64,000 nucleotides of DNA from Sphingomonas sp. G-3-2-10 (GTDB lineage: Bacteria; Pseudomonadota; Alphaproteobacteria; Sphingomonadales; Sphingomonadaceae): positions 1,178,001-1,242,000 of the forward strand of contig NZ_JABBFY010000001.1 in the NCBI RefSeq assembly GCF_012927115.1. The letters are read 5' to 3'. A program made the position numbers and the translations under genes. Positions 45,730-52,858 of the stretch are shown one piece after another. Numbering within the stretch: the first letter of the stretch is position 1; each line of letters opens with the position of its first letter. The notes beneath the pieces were generated by a model, which searched no databases, was not told the DNA's origin, and saw only the letters and a program-made list of their open reading frames with translations.

Positions 45730-46703
45730 CTCGCGGGACGCCATCTGCGGATCACCTGCTCCAGGCCGGTGACCACACGCGCCAGCCGGTCGTAATCCAG
45801 CTTGTCGGGCGTGTCCTTCACGCCGTGATAGTGCGGGTAGCGGAACGGCGCGGTGTCGGTGATCATCAGCGCGGGGAAGCCCGCCTGTTCGAACGCCCAG
45901 TGATCGGACCAGTCGATCCCCTGCACGAATGCCGGTGCGGTGCCGCCGACGCTGGGGAAGTGCGCAACCTCGCGGAACGACGCAACGGTGCGGCGCACCA
46001 GCGGGCGTGACGAGACGGTGCCGACAAAGGCGATGAAATTGCCCGTGTCCGGATAGAGCAGGCTCAGCGGGAACGGATAGCGCTGGCTGCCCGGCGTATC
46101 GCGGAAATAGCCCATCGTTTCGAGCGAGAGCATCGCGTCGACGCGCTCGCCGCTGGCCTTCAGCCGGCGGGCATAGACGAGGCTGCCCATCATCTCGGTC
46201 TGGAAGAAGGGCGGCTCCTCGTTGACGAAAAAGGCCAGCCGGATGCGCACCGGCGCCTTGCCGCGCAGATCGGCGACGCGGCGGGCCAACTCCAATGTGG
46301 CGGCGGTGCCGCTGCCATTGTCGTTCGCGCCGGGCGCGGTGAAGGCGCTGTCGTAGTGGGCGCCGATCACCAGCGTGGGAGCGGACTTGTCGGCGGGCTC
46401 GATCACCACGTCGAGATTGCGCGCGCGGCCCTCGTCGAAGGGCTGGCGGTTGACGGTATAGCCCATGCCCGCAAGCGTGGTTTCGAGATAGCCGGCGGCT
46501 TCCTCCAGCGCTTCGGGATGACCGAGATTATGCGGCCTGGCCGCGATCGTCTCGACATGGCCGCGCAGGTGCCGGGCAAGATCGCGCTCGGCACCGGTGA
46601 GGGCAGGTAGCGGCCCGGACCAGCTCTTGCCGGGCACCGCCGTCATCCACAGGGTGGCAAGCACCGGCGCCGCGAAGATCGCCAGCACCAGCGCGAGCGG
46701 CAT
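45726..46703 (-). CDS. Membrane-anchored M28 family peptidase
   Basis: A 325-residue protein counted from ATG 46703, which starts a TM/signal segment (MPLALVLAIFAAPVLATLWM). The frame is open for 40 more codons upstream, overlapping the oxygenase gene, so the start is uncertain. M28 ligands: VIGAHYDSAFTAPGANDNGS (His, Asp and bridging Asp), FVNEEPPFF (Glu pair), LSLETMGYF and a C-terminal His near HYHGVKDTPDKLDYD. It likely acts in the periplasm. It follows the sterol-desaturase-like gene on the same strand. Confidence 0.88.
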   Translation of the reverse strand: MPLALVLAIFAAPVLATLWMTAVPGKSWSGPLPALTGAERDLARHLRGHVETIAARPHNLGHPEALEEAAGYLETTLAGMGYTVNRQPFDEGRARNLDVVIEPADKSAPTLVIGAHYDSAFTAPGANDNGSGTAATLELARRVADLRGKAPVRIRLAFFVNEEPPFFQTEMMGSLVYARRLKASGERVDAMLSLETMGYFRDTPGSQRYPFPLSLLYPDTGNFIAFVGTVSSRPLVRRTVASFREVAHFPSVGGTAPAFVQGIDWSDHWAFEQAGFPALMITDTAPFRYPHYHGVKDTPDKLDYDRLARVVTGLEQVIRRWRPAS

Positions 46704-46744
46704 CAGCTTCGCGCGGCGCTCGGCGATCCAGACGAGGACGGCGT

Positions 46745-47464
46745 TCAGCTGATCTTCCGGAACACCAGCATCTCGCCGATCTGATGCGTCGATCCGGGAT
46801 GAAAGCCATTCTCGCCGTCCCACTCGCGCGGGTTGCGGAAGGTGCCGAAGATCATGTCCGGCAGCGGAATATCGCCGTAATTATAGGCGTGCACGCCGCG
46901 CTGGTGATGGATCATGTGGCTTTCCGGACGCTGGACGAAATAGCCGAGCCAGTGCGGCGTGCGGACGTTCACATGCTGGAACATGCCGGGGATGCTGGTC
47001 AAGATCGCGACGATCAGCGTCGCCTCGGGCGTCATCCCGAAGATGCCGACCAGACAGGCCGAGCCGAGCAGCGCCCAGCCCAGCATGTCCACGGGATGGA
47101 AATAATAGGCGCCCCAGATATCCACCCGTTCGGCTGCATGGTGCATCTGGTGCGTGACGCGCCACAGCGGATCCCAGCTGTGCATCAGCCGGTGCCAGAA
47201 ATAGATGCCGAATTCGAGGATCAGGAAGCCGGTGACGATCTGCGCCCAGAAGGGCAGCTTGGATCCGTCGATCAACTGGTTCGCGCCGAACCAGCTGTCC
47301 CACAGGAACGGCGCATAGGTGGCGATGGTGAAATAGAGGATGAAGGAAATCACCCCCATCACCCGCCAGTAGCGCACGTCCGGAAACTGCGTCCGGCGGC
47401 CGAAATGGTCCGCCGCGACAAAGGCGACGAACAGACCGATCACGATATAATGATAGATGTTCAT
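46745..47464 (-). CDS. Fatty acid hydroxylase / sterol desaturase family protein
   Basis: A 239-residue di-iron membrane oxygenase from ATG 47464 with GGGGGG upstream. About four TM helices surround the eight-His clusters: FWHRLMHSWDPLWR (HxxxH), THQMHHAAER (HxxHH) and SHMIHHQRGVHAYNYG (HxxHH). Family reactions include hydroxylation of fatty acids, sphingoid bases, carotenoids and sterols. In a sphingomonad a sphingolipid or carotenoid substrate is tempting but unproven. It sits between a GNAT gene and an M28 gene on one strand. Confidence 0.92.
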   Translation of the reverse strand: MNIYHYIVIGLFVAFVAADHFGRRTQFPDVRYWRVMGVISFILYFTIATYAPFLWDSWFGANQLIDGSKLPFWAQIVTGFLILEFGIYFWHRLMHSWDPLWRVTHQMHHAAERVDIWGAYYFHPVDMLGWALLGSACLVGIFGMTPEATLIVAILTSIPGMFQHVNVRTPHWLGYFVQRPESHMIHHQRGVHAYNYGDIPLPDMIFGTFRNPREWDGENGFHPGSTHQIGEMLVFRKIS

Positions 47465-47526
47465 GCGTGCCCCCCTGAAGCCTGCACAGGGATGTGGGTT
47501 AACATGAATCAAGGGAACCTGCCAGT

Positions 47527-47973
47527 TCAAGCAAGCGCTTTGCGGAGCGTCACCACCGGGATGCCGCGCGCATCGACTTCATGGCCGCAGACATGGAAGC
47601 CGTGACGCAGGTTCGCGATCAGCATCGCATTGTTGGCGGCGCGGGTGCGGGTTTCGACATGGGTGTACCCGTCCGCCAGCGCAGCCTCATGCTGGCGCAG
47701 CATCAGCGCCGCGGCGACACCCCGCCCCCGCACGCGCGGATGCACTCCGCCCAGCCACGAATAGAGCAACGACGCCCCGCGCCGATAGGCGAGCTTGAAC
47801 CCCACCCAGCCCTCGCCATCCTCCGCGATCCATAGCATCGGATCGACGAGTTCGGGCAGGCGGGAGGTGAGATAGGCGTCGTCCGCATCCTCGAAGATGG
47901 CGCGGTATAGGGTAAGAAGCGGCTCGACGACGGTCTCGATCGGTTCGACCCAGCGATAACAGGTGATGCTCAT
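47527..47973 (-). CDS. GNAT family N-acetyltransferase
   Basis: A 148-residue protein from ATG 47973, which overlaps the upstream gene's stop (ATGA). The acetyl-CoA binding loop is VHPRVRGRGVAAALMLRQHE (R-G-x-G-V-A pattern), followed by THVETRTRAANNAMLIAN, the usual helix with an Asn-rich C-terminal motif, and a GF turn. The acceptor is unknown. It is translationally coupled to the 145-residue upstream gene. Confidence 0.85.
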   Translation of the reverse strand: MSITCYRWVEPIETVVEPLLTLYRAIFEDADDAYLTSRLPELVDPMLWIAEDGEGWVGFKLAYRRGASLLYSWLGGVHPRVRGRGVAAALMLRQHEAALADGYTHVETRTRAANNAMLIANLRHGFHVCGHEVDARGIPVVTLRKALA

Positions 47974-48407
47974 GCCCGCTCCGCCCAAAAGTCGAACACC
48001 GTTTCCTGCAACCGCTTCACAAGCTTCGCGGCTTCCGGTCCGGTCCACTCGCCGTCATAGCCATAAGCCTCGCGCGCGCCATTCCACCAGCCCTGCCCGG
48101 GCAGGCGGTCGCTCTCGCGGACGACCAGCACCGCGAGGCCGGGTTCGCCCGCCGCAGCGCCGGCTTCGTCGATCTTGTCGAGGGTCTTGCAGAATCCCCG
48201 CATCTTGGGGCGAGTGAAGCGCAGGCCCAGTCCGCCCAGCGCCTCGGAATAGCTGATCACCCGCCGCTCGCGCGCCGCCGCGATCAGCATCGCGCGAACG
48301 CGCCGCACATCGGCGATGGCGGACGCGCCATTGTCGTCAGGAACCAACCCCTCGGCGACCAGCCACTGGTCGAGCGTTTCGCCGAAGCCGGGCACCTTGC
48401 GAGCCAT
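47970..48407 (-). CDS. Conserved hypothetical, winged-helix-like (VISY ... LVV ... PG.GWW pattern)
   Basis: A 145-residue soluble protein. The stretch RRVISYSEALGGLGLRFTRPK, then CKTLDKIDEAGAAAGEPGLA and LVVRESDRLPGQGWWNG follows a pattern I associate with small proteins of unknown function that combine a winged-helix-like N-terminal part with a short beta element. It is first in a unit with the GNAT gene. The ettA stop lies 22 bases upstream of its start, also co-directional. No reaction can be assigned. Confidence 0.65.
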   Translation of the reverse strand: MARKVPGFGETLDQWLVAEGLVPDDNGASAIADVRRVRAMLIAAARERRVISYSEALGGLGLRFTRPKMRGFCKTLDKIDEAGAAAGEPGLAVLVVRESDRLPGQGWWNGAREAYGYDGEWTGPEAAKLVKRLQETVFDFWAERA

Positions 48408-48429
48408 TACGCAGGCGCCCGGTTCGTCA

Positions 48430-50109
48430 TCAGCGGGTCAGCTTCTTGTACGACAGCGCCGTAGGACGATCCGCTGCATCGCCCAGACGGCGCCGCTTGT
48501 CTTCCTCATACGCCTCGAAGTTCCCCTCGAACCATTCGACGTGCGAATTGCCTTCGAACGCCAGGATGTGCGTCGCGAGACGATCGAGGAAGAAGCGGTC
48601 GTGGCTGATGACCACGGCGCAGCCTGCGAAATTCTCGATCGCTTCTTCCAGCGCGCCCAGCGTTTCCACGTCGAGATCGTTGGTCGGTTCGTCGAGAAGC
48701 AGCACGTTGCCGCCGCGCTTGAGCATCTTGGCGATGTTCACGCGGTTGCGCTCACCGCCCGAGAGCTTGCCGACATTCTTCTGCTGGTCGGCGCCCTTGA
48801 AGTTGAACGCGCCGACATAGGCGCGGGTCGAGGCGTCGTGGCCGTTGACCTTCATGTAATCGAGGCCGTCCGAGATTTCCTCCCAGACATTCTTCGACGG
48901 ATCGAGATGGTCGCGGCTCTGGTCGACATAGCCCAGACGCACGGTCGAACCCATTTCGATCGTGCCGGTATCCGGCGTTTCCTGACCGGTGATCATCTTG
49001 AACAGGGTCGACTTACCGGCGCCGTTCGGACCGATCACGCCGACGATGCCGCCGGCGGGTAGGGTGAACGAGAGATTCTCGAACAACAGCTTGTCGCCAT
49101 AGGCCTTCGAGATGTTCTCGACCTCGATCACCTTGCCGCCCAGACGCTCGGGCACCTGGATGACGATCTGGGCCTTACCGGGCGCGCGGTTCTTCTGCTG
49201 CTCGACCAGCTGGTCGAACTTGGCGATACGCGCCTTGGACTTGGTCTGGCGGCCCTTCGGCCCCTGACGGATCCACTCCAGTTCGTCCTTGATAGCCTTG
49301 GCGCGGCCGGACTCTTCGCGATCCTCCTGCTCCAGACGCTTGGCTTTCTTCTCCAGATAGGTGGAGTAATTGCCTTCGTAGGGGAAATACTTGCCGCGAT
49401 CGATTTCGAGGATCCAGCCGACGACATTGTCGAGGAAGTAGCGGTCGTGGGTGATCATCAGCACCGCGCCGGCATATTCCTTGAGATGATTTTCCAGCCA
49501 TTCAACGCTTTCGGCGTCGAGATGGTTGGTCGGTTCGTCGAGCAGCAGGATCGACGGCTTCTGGATCAGCAGGCGGGTGAGCGCGACGCGGCGGCGTTCA
49601 CCGCCCGAGAGATTCTCGACCGGCCAGTCGCCCGGCGGGCAGCGCAGTGCTTCCATCGCGATCTCGAGCTGATTGTCGAGGCTCCAGCCGTCGACTGCGT
49701 CGATCTTGGTCTGGAGCTCGCCCATCTCCTCCATCAGCGCGTCGAAATCGGTGTCGTCCTTCGGATCGCCCATCTCGGCCGAAATCGCGTTGAAGCGATC
49801 GACCAGATCGGCGGTCTCGCGCGCGCCTTCCTTGACGTTTTCCAGCACGGTCTTGGTCGGATCGAGCTGCGGCTCCTGCTCCAGATAGCCGACGGTGATG
49901 TACTCGCCCGGCCATGCCTCGCCAGTGAAATCCTTGTCCACGCCGGCCATGATCTTCATCAGGGTCGACTTGCCGGCGCCGTTGGGGCCGACGATGCCGA
50001 TCTTGGCACCCTGATAGAACTGGATGTTGATGTTGCTCAGCACCGGCTTGGGCGCGCCGGGGAAGGTCTTGGTCATATCCTTCATGACGAAGGCGTATTG
50101 AGCGGCCAC
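48430..50109 (-). CDS. ettA: Energy-dependent translational throttle protein EttA (ABC-F)
   Basis: A 559-residue soluble ABC-F protein with two nucleotide-binding domains. Walker A occurs twice (GPNGAGKST), signatures LSGGERRRVALTRLL and LSGGERNRVNIAKML, Walker B LLLDEPTNHLD and LLLDEPTNDLD. The Arm plus charged linker (KKAKRLEQEDREESGRAKAI, ELEWIRQGPKGRQTKSKARI) is EttA's. It binds the ribosomal E site and gates elongation according to ADP/ATP. The length is as in E. coli (555). Confidence 0.96.
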   Translation of the reverse strand: MAAQYAFVMKDMTKTFPGAPKPVLSNINIQFYQGAKIGIVGPNGAGKSTLMKIMAGVDKDFTGEAWPGEYITVGYLEQEPQLDPTKTVLENVKEGARETADLVDRFNAISAEMGDPKDDTDFDALMEEMGELQTKIDAVDGWSLDNQLEIAMEALRCPPGDWPVENLSGGERRRVALTRLLIQKPSILLLDEPTNHLDAESVEWLENHLKEYAGAVLMITHDRYFLDNVVGWILEIDRGKYFPYEGNYSTYLEKKAKRLEQEDREESGRAKAIKDELEWIRQGPKGRQTKSKARIAKFDQLVEQQKNRAPGKAQIVIQVPERLGGKVIEVENISKAYGDKLLFENLSFTLPAGGIVGVIGPNGAGKSTLFKMITGQETPDTGTIEMGSTVRLGYVDQSRDHLDPSKNVWEEISDGLDYMKVNGHDASTRAYVGAFNFKGADQQKNVGKLSGGERNRVNIAKMLKRGGNVLLLDEPTNDLDVETLGALEEAIENFAGCAVVISHDRFFLDRLATHILAFEGNSHVEWFEGNFEAYEEDKRRRLGDAADRPTALSYKKLTR

Positions 50110-50168
50110 GGGAAGCTCCGTTGTACGAAAATGGACTGCAGGAAAGTTGGCCGCGATGTAGCGACGGG

Positions 50169-50374
50169 TCAGCCGATTGGCAACGCGGACGCGCGAGGAT
50201 GCCCGGTGCCCGTGTCGATCTCGAGCATACGCATGCCCGGACGCACCGGCGCGCGCAACGCGGTGTCATAGGCGTGGTTGCGCACAAGATCGCGGTCGAT
50301 CTCGAAATGCCCGTTCGGCACGCCGTCGCCCAGGAACGCCGGATCTCCGCCGCGAGGCGCGAGTTGACGGGCAT
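50169..50374 (-). pseudogene. Remnant of a PRMT-like SAM methyltransferase gene
   Basis: Reading from ATG 50374, MPVNSRLAAEI is followed in the next frame by PAFLGDGVPNGHFEIDRDLV, RNHAYDTALRAPVRPGMRML and EIDTGTG, then degenerate sequence to TGA at 50169. RNxAYDxAL...VRPGMRxLEIxTGTG is the N-terminal SAM-binding start of PRMT-like/TPR-linked methyltransferases (usual EIGTGTG). One missing base near 50343 would restore a single frame. The rest of the methyltransferase domain is absent, since ettA begins at 50109. This is the only substantial content of the 317-base gap between ettA and the M28 gene. Confidence 0.5.
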
Positions 50375-50426
50375 CTGGCGGGACTTAACGGGTGACGCTC
50401 CGATCCGGCGGCGATATGCAGGGGCA

Positions 50427-51809
50427 ATGCTGAAAACGATCCTCGCCGCGACGGCCCTCGCCTTCTCCCTTTCCGCTCCGCTCTGCGCATTTGCCCAGAC
50501 CTCGCCCGCCGAACTGCGCGACGCCGCGCTGAAGGACGATTACGCCTGGGACATCACCGAGGGGCTGACCACCGAGATCGGGCCCCGCCTGGCCGGGACC
50601 GAAGCCGAAGCGCGCGCCCGTGACTGGGCGGTGAAGAAGCTCAAGGCGATGGGATTCCAGAACGTTCGGATCGAGACGTACATGATGCCGGTATGGGTGC
50701 GCGGGGAAGAGAAGGCAGCGATCGTTTCGCCCTTTCCGCAGCCGCTGATCCTCACCGCGCTGGGCAATTCGGGCTCGACGGGTCCCAAGGGTATCGAAGC
50801 CGAGATCGTCTATTTCCCGACCTTCGCCGACCTGCAGGCCGCGCCCGAGGGCAGCCTGAAGGGGAAGATCGCCTTCGTCAGCCACGCCATGCATGCGACG
50901 CAGGACGGATCGTCCTACGGCCCGTTCGGACAGGTGCGCCGCGCCGGCCCGGCCGCCGCCGCGAAGAAGGGTGCCGTCGCGATCCTCATCCGCTCGATCG
51001 GCACCGACTATCACCGCAATCCGCACGCCGGCGGCACCAGCTGGCCCGAGGGCGTGAAGCCCATTCCCGCAGCCGCGCTGTCGCTGCCCGATTCGGAGCA
51101 GCTCGAGCGCGTGATCAAGCGCGGCCAGCCGGTGCGTGTCCGCTTGCTGCTGACCCCTGAATTCGTCGGCCAGCGCGAATCGGGCAACGTCATCGCCGAA
51201 GTGCCGGGCAGCGATCCCGACGCCGGGATCGTGCTGATCGGCGGCCACCTCGACAGCTGGGACCTGGGCACCGGCGCGTTCGACGACGCGGCCGGCGTGG
51301 CGATCACCGCCGCCGCCGCGAAGCGGGTGATGGACGCGGGCCAGCCGCGCCGCACGATCCGCGTGGTGTGGTTCGGCGCGGAGGAAGTCGGCATCTTCGG
51401 CGGCAGGGCCTATGCCGAAGCGCACAAGGGCGACAAACATGTGCTGGCGGCCGAATCCGATTTCGGCGCGGACCGGATCTGGAAGTTCGACGTGAACCTC
51501 CCGGCAAGCGCCGCGCCGGTCGCCGACCGTCTGGCGACGGCACTTGCCCCGCTGGGCATCACGCGCGGCCGCGACATCGCCGGGGATGGCGCCGATGTCG
51601 GTCCGATCATGCGCACCGGTGTCGCCGCGATCGATCTGGCCCAGACCGGGACACGCTATTTCGACCTGCACCACACGCCGGACGATACGCTGGACAAGAT
51701 CGACCCGGAACAGCTGCGCCAGAATGTCGCGGCATGGACGGCGATGCTGGCGATCGTCGCCAATGCGCCGGAGGATATCGGCCCCGTCACGCCCCGCCCG
51801 GGGCTCTGA
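50427..51809 (+). CDS. M28 family peptidase (carboxypeptidase Q-like)
   Basis: A 460-residue exported protein from ATG 50427; MLKTILAATALAFSLSAPLC plus AFAQ is the signal peptide. A PA-like insert (about 130-250) is followed by the zinc site: VLIGGHLDSWDLGTGAFDDA (His, Asp, bridging Asp), VWFGAEEVGIFGGRAY (Glu pair), LAAESDFGADR (Asp) and a final His in DLHHTPDDTLDKID. The overall order resembles carboxypeptidase Q/plasma glutamate carboxypeptidase, a dipeptidase-type enzyme. It is probably periplasmic or secreted. Divergent from ettA. Confidence 0.92.
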   Translation: MLKTILAATALAFSLSAPLCAFAQTSPAELRDAALKDDYAWDITEGLTTEIGPRLAGTEAEARARDWAVKKLKAMGFQNVRIETYMMPVWVRGEEKAAIVSPFPQPLILTALGNSGSTGPKGIEAEIVYFPTFADLQAAPEGSLKGKIAFVSHAMHATQDGSSYGPFGQVRRAGPAAAAKKGAVAILIRSIGTDYHRNPHAGGTSWPEGVKPIPAAALSLPDSEQLERVIKRGQPVRVRLLLTPEFVGQRESGNVIAEVPGSDPDAGIVLIGGHLDSWDLGTGAFDDAAGVAITAAAAKRVMDAGQPRRTIRVVWFGAEEVGIFGGRAYAEAHKGDKHVLAAESDFGADRIWKFDVNLPASAAPVADRLATALAPLGITRGRDIAGDGADVGPIMRTGVAAIDLAQTGTRYFDLHHTPDDTLDKIDPEQLRQNVAAWTAMLAIVANAPEDIGPVTPRPGL

Positions 51810-51900
51810 AACCGCGCCAAGGAAGACCCGAGGCGGACTCGTGGCGTAAATTGGGCAAAAATATGTCCAATTCTGCCTGCTGGGCTCAATTTACGATTGA

Positions 51901-51945
51901 CCCTATGGCGCGGTGCGGTATGCAATCACCCGTCACGCCATAGGG
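51901..51945. promoter_or_regulatory. 10-bp inverted repeat upstream of the first mini-lipoprotein gene
   Basis: CCCTATGGCG (51901) and CGCCATAGGG (51936) are perfect complements separated by 25 bases. They lie 47 bases before the start at 51992 and about 90 bases after the M28 stop. It could be a weak terminator for the peptidase gene or an operator; no T-run follows. Confidence 0.45.
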
Positions 51946-51991
51946 TTTAAGCCTGGGGGGTGGTGACTGGGTTTGCATTGGGAGCTATTAA

Positions 51992-52186
51992 ATGAAGAAG
52001 ATCCTCATCGTCGCGGCTTCGGCCGGTCTGCTGTCGCTCGCCGCTTGCGGTGGCGCCACCAACAACACCACCGAAGCCAACACCGTCGAGGCGAACGTTT
52101 CGGACTACGACACCAACACCGTCGAGAACGAAGTGCTTCCGGTCGAGAACGTCGTGGAAGAGAACACCACGGGCAACACGCTCTAA
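51992..52186 (+). CDS. Mini-lipoprotein rich in Asn, Thr, Glu and Val (paralogue 1)
   Basis: A 64-residue protein. MKKILIVAASAGLLSLAAC is a lipoprotein signal with lipobox LAAC. The mature part, after CGGATNNTTEANTVEAN, is acidic low-complexity with repeated NT/VE units (NTVENEVLPVENVVEENTT). TTGGGAGCTATTAA precedes ATG and is shared with the second copy (TTGGGAGCAATGAA). It is probably attached to a membrane. No function known; neighbours suggest none. Confidence 0.82.
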   Translation: MKKILIVAASAGLLSLAACGGATNNTTEANTVEANVSDYDTNTVENEVLPVENVVEENTTGNTL

Positions 52187-52221
52187 TCGCCTTCCCGCTC
52201 CTCGCGAGCCGGGAACGATCA

Positions 52222-52248
52222 GGGGGCGTCCTTCGGGGCGCCCCTTTT
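52222..52248 (+). terminator. Rho-independent terminator after mini-lipoprotein 1
   Basis: GGGGCG (52223-52228) pairs with CGCCCC (52239-52244), with a CCTTCGG-type loop inside and TTTT directly after. Confidence 0.88.
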
Positions 52249-52428
52249 GCGTTGTAAGTCGTTCATTTTGCAGTGCGGAAGACGCACTTTGCGACGGAGC
52301 GAGGCAATCGCCCCATTCCGGCCATCGAATTGCAATTGACGCAGGCGTAACGACCGTTATTGCATCGGACTTCGCGTCGGCATTCGGGCCGGCCGCGAAA
52401 CTTGAACGTTTCCATTGGGAGCAATGAA

Positions 52429-52629
52429 ATGAAGAAGGTCCTCATTGTTGCTGCTGCCGCCGGCCTGATGACTCTCGCCGCCTGCCAGCCGACCGCCACC
52501 AACAACACCACCGTCGTCGAGAACACGGTTGTCGAGAACGTCGTCGACATCGACGTCGTCTCGAACACCACCGTCGACAACGCGGTTGCACCGGTCGAAG
52601 CCAACGTCACCGAAGGCAACACCATGTAA
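52429..52629 (+). CDS. Mini-lipoprotein rich in Asn, Thr, Glu and Val (paralogue 2)
   Basis: A 66-residue protein. MKKVLIVAAAAGLMTLAAC is the lipoprotein signal, nearly identical to that of the gene 240 bases upstream. The mature part (CQPTATNNTTVVENTVVEN, VVDIDVVSNTTVDNAVAPVE) keeps the Asn/Thr/Val/Glu bias and the ending EGNTM versus TGNTL. It is thus a diverged tandem duplicate with its own promoter region and terminator, implying separate control. Confidence 0.82.
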   Translation: MKKVLIVAAAAGLMTLAACQPTATNNTTVVENTVVENVVDIDVVSNTTVDNAVAPVEANVTEGNTM

Positions 52630-52670
52630 TCGGCTTCCCGGCGCTTCGGTGCCGGGATTTGCGATGCACG

Positions 52671-52698
52671 AAGGGCGCCCCTCACGGGGCGCCCTTTT
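52671..52698 (+). terminator. Rho-independent terminator after mini-lipoprotein 2
   Basis: GGGCGCCCC (52673-52681) and GGGGCGCCC (52686-52694) form a perfect 9-bp stem with a 4-base loop, followed by TTTT. Confidence 0.9.
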
Positions 52699-52750
52699 CG
52701 TTTGCGTGAAGAAAATCCTCCCCCTCGCGAGGGAGGGTTTGGAACAAGGG

Positions 52751-52802
52751 TCCGTCCGGGATCCGCCAACTTGAGGCAGGTGGCGAGCGAATCCCGGACG
52801 GA
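52751..52802. repeat. Inverted repeat downstream of the efflux operon
   Basis: TCCGTCCGGGAT (52751-52762) and ATCCCGGACGGA (52791-52802) are perfect 12-bp arms with a 28-base interior. The element lies between the convergent lipoprotein and permease genes and may mark the end of the leftward operon. Confidence 0.8.
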
Positions 52803-52858
52803 AGGCGCGATCGGCGGGGGATTCAGGGTCTGCCCGCCGATCGGCTGTTCCGGACTTC

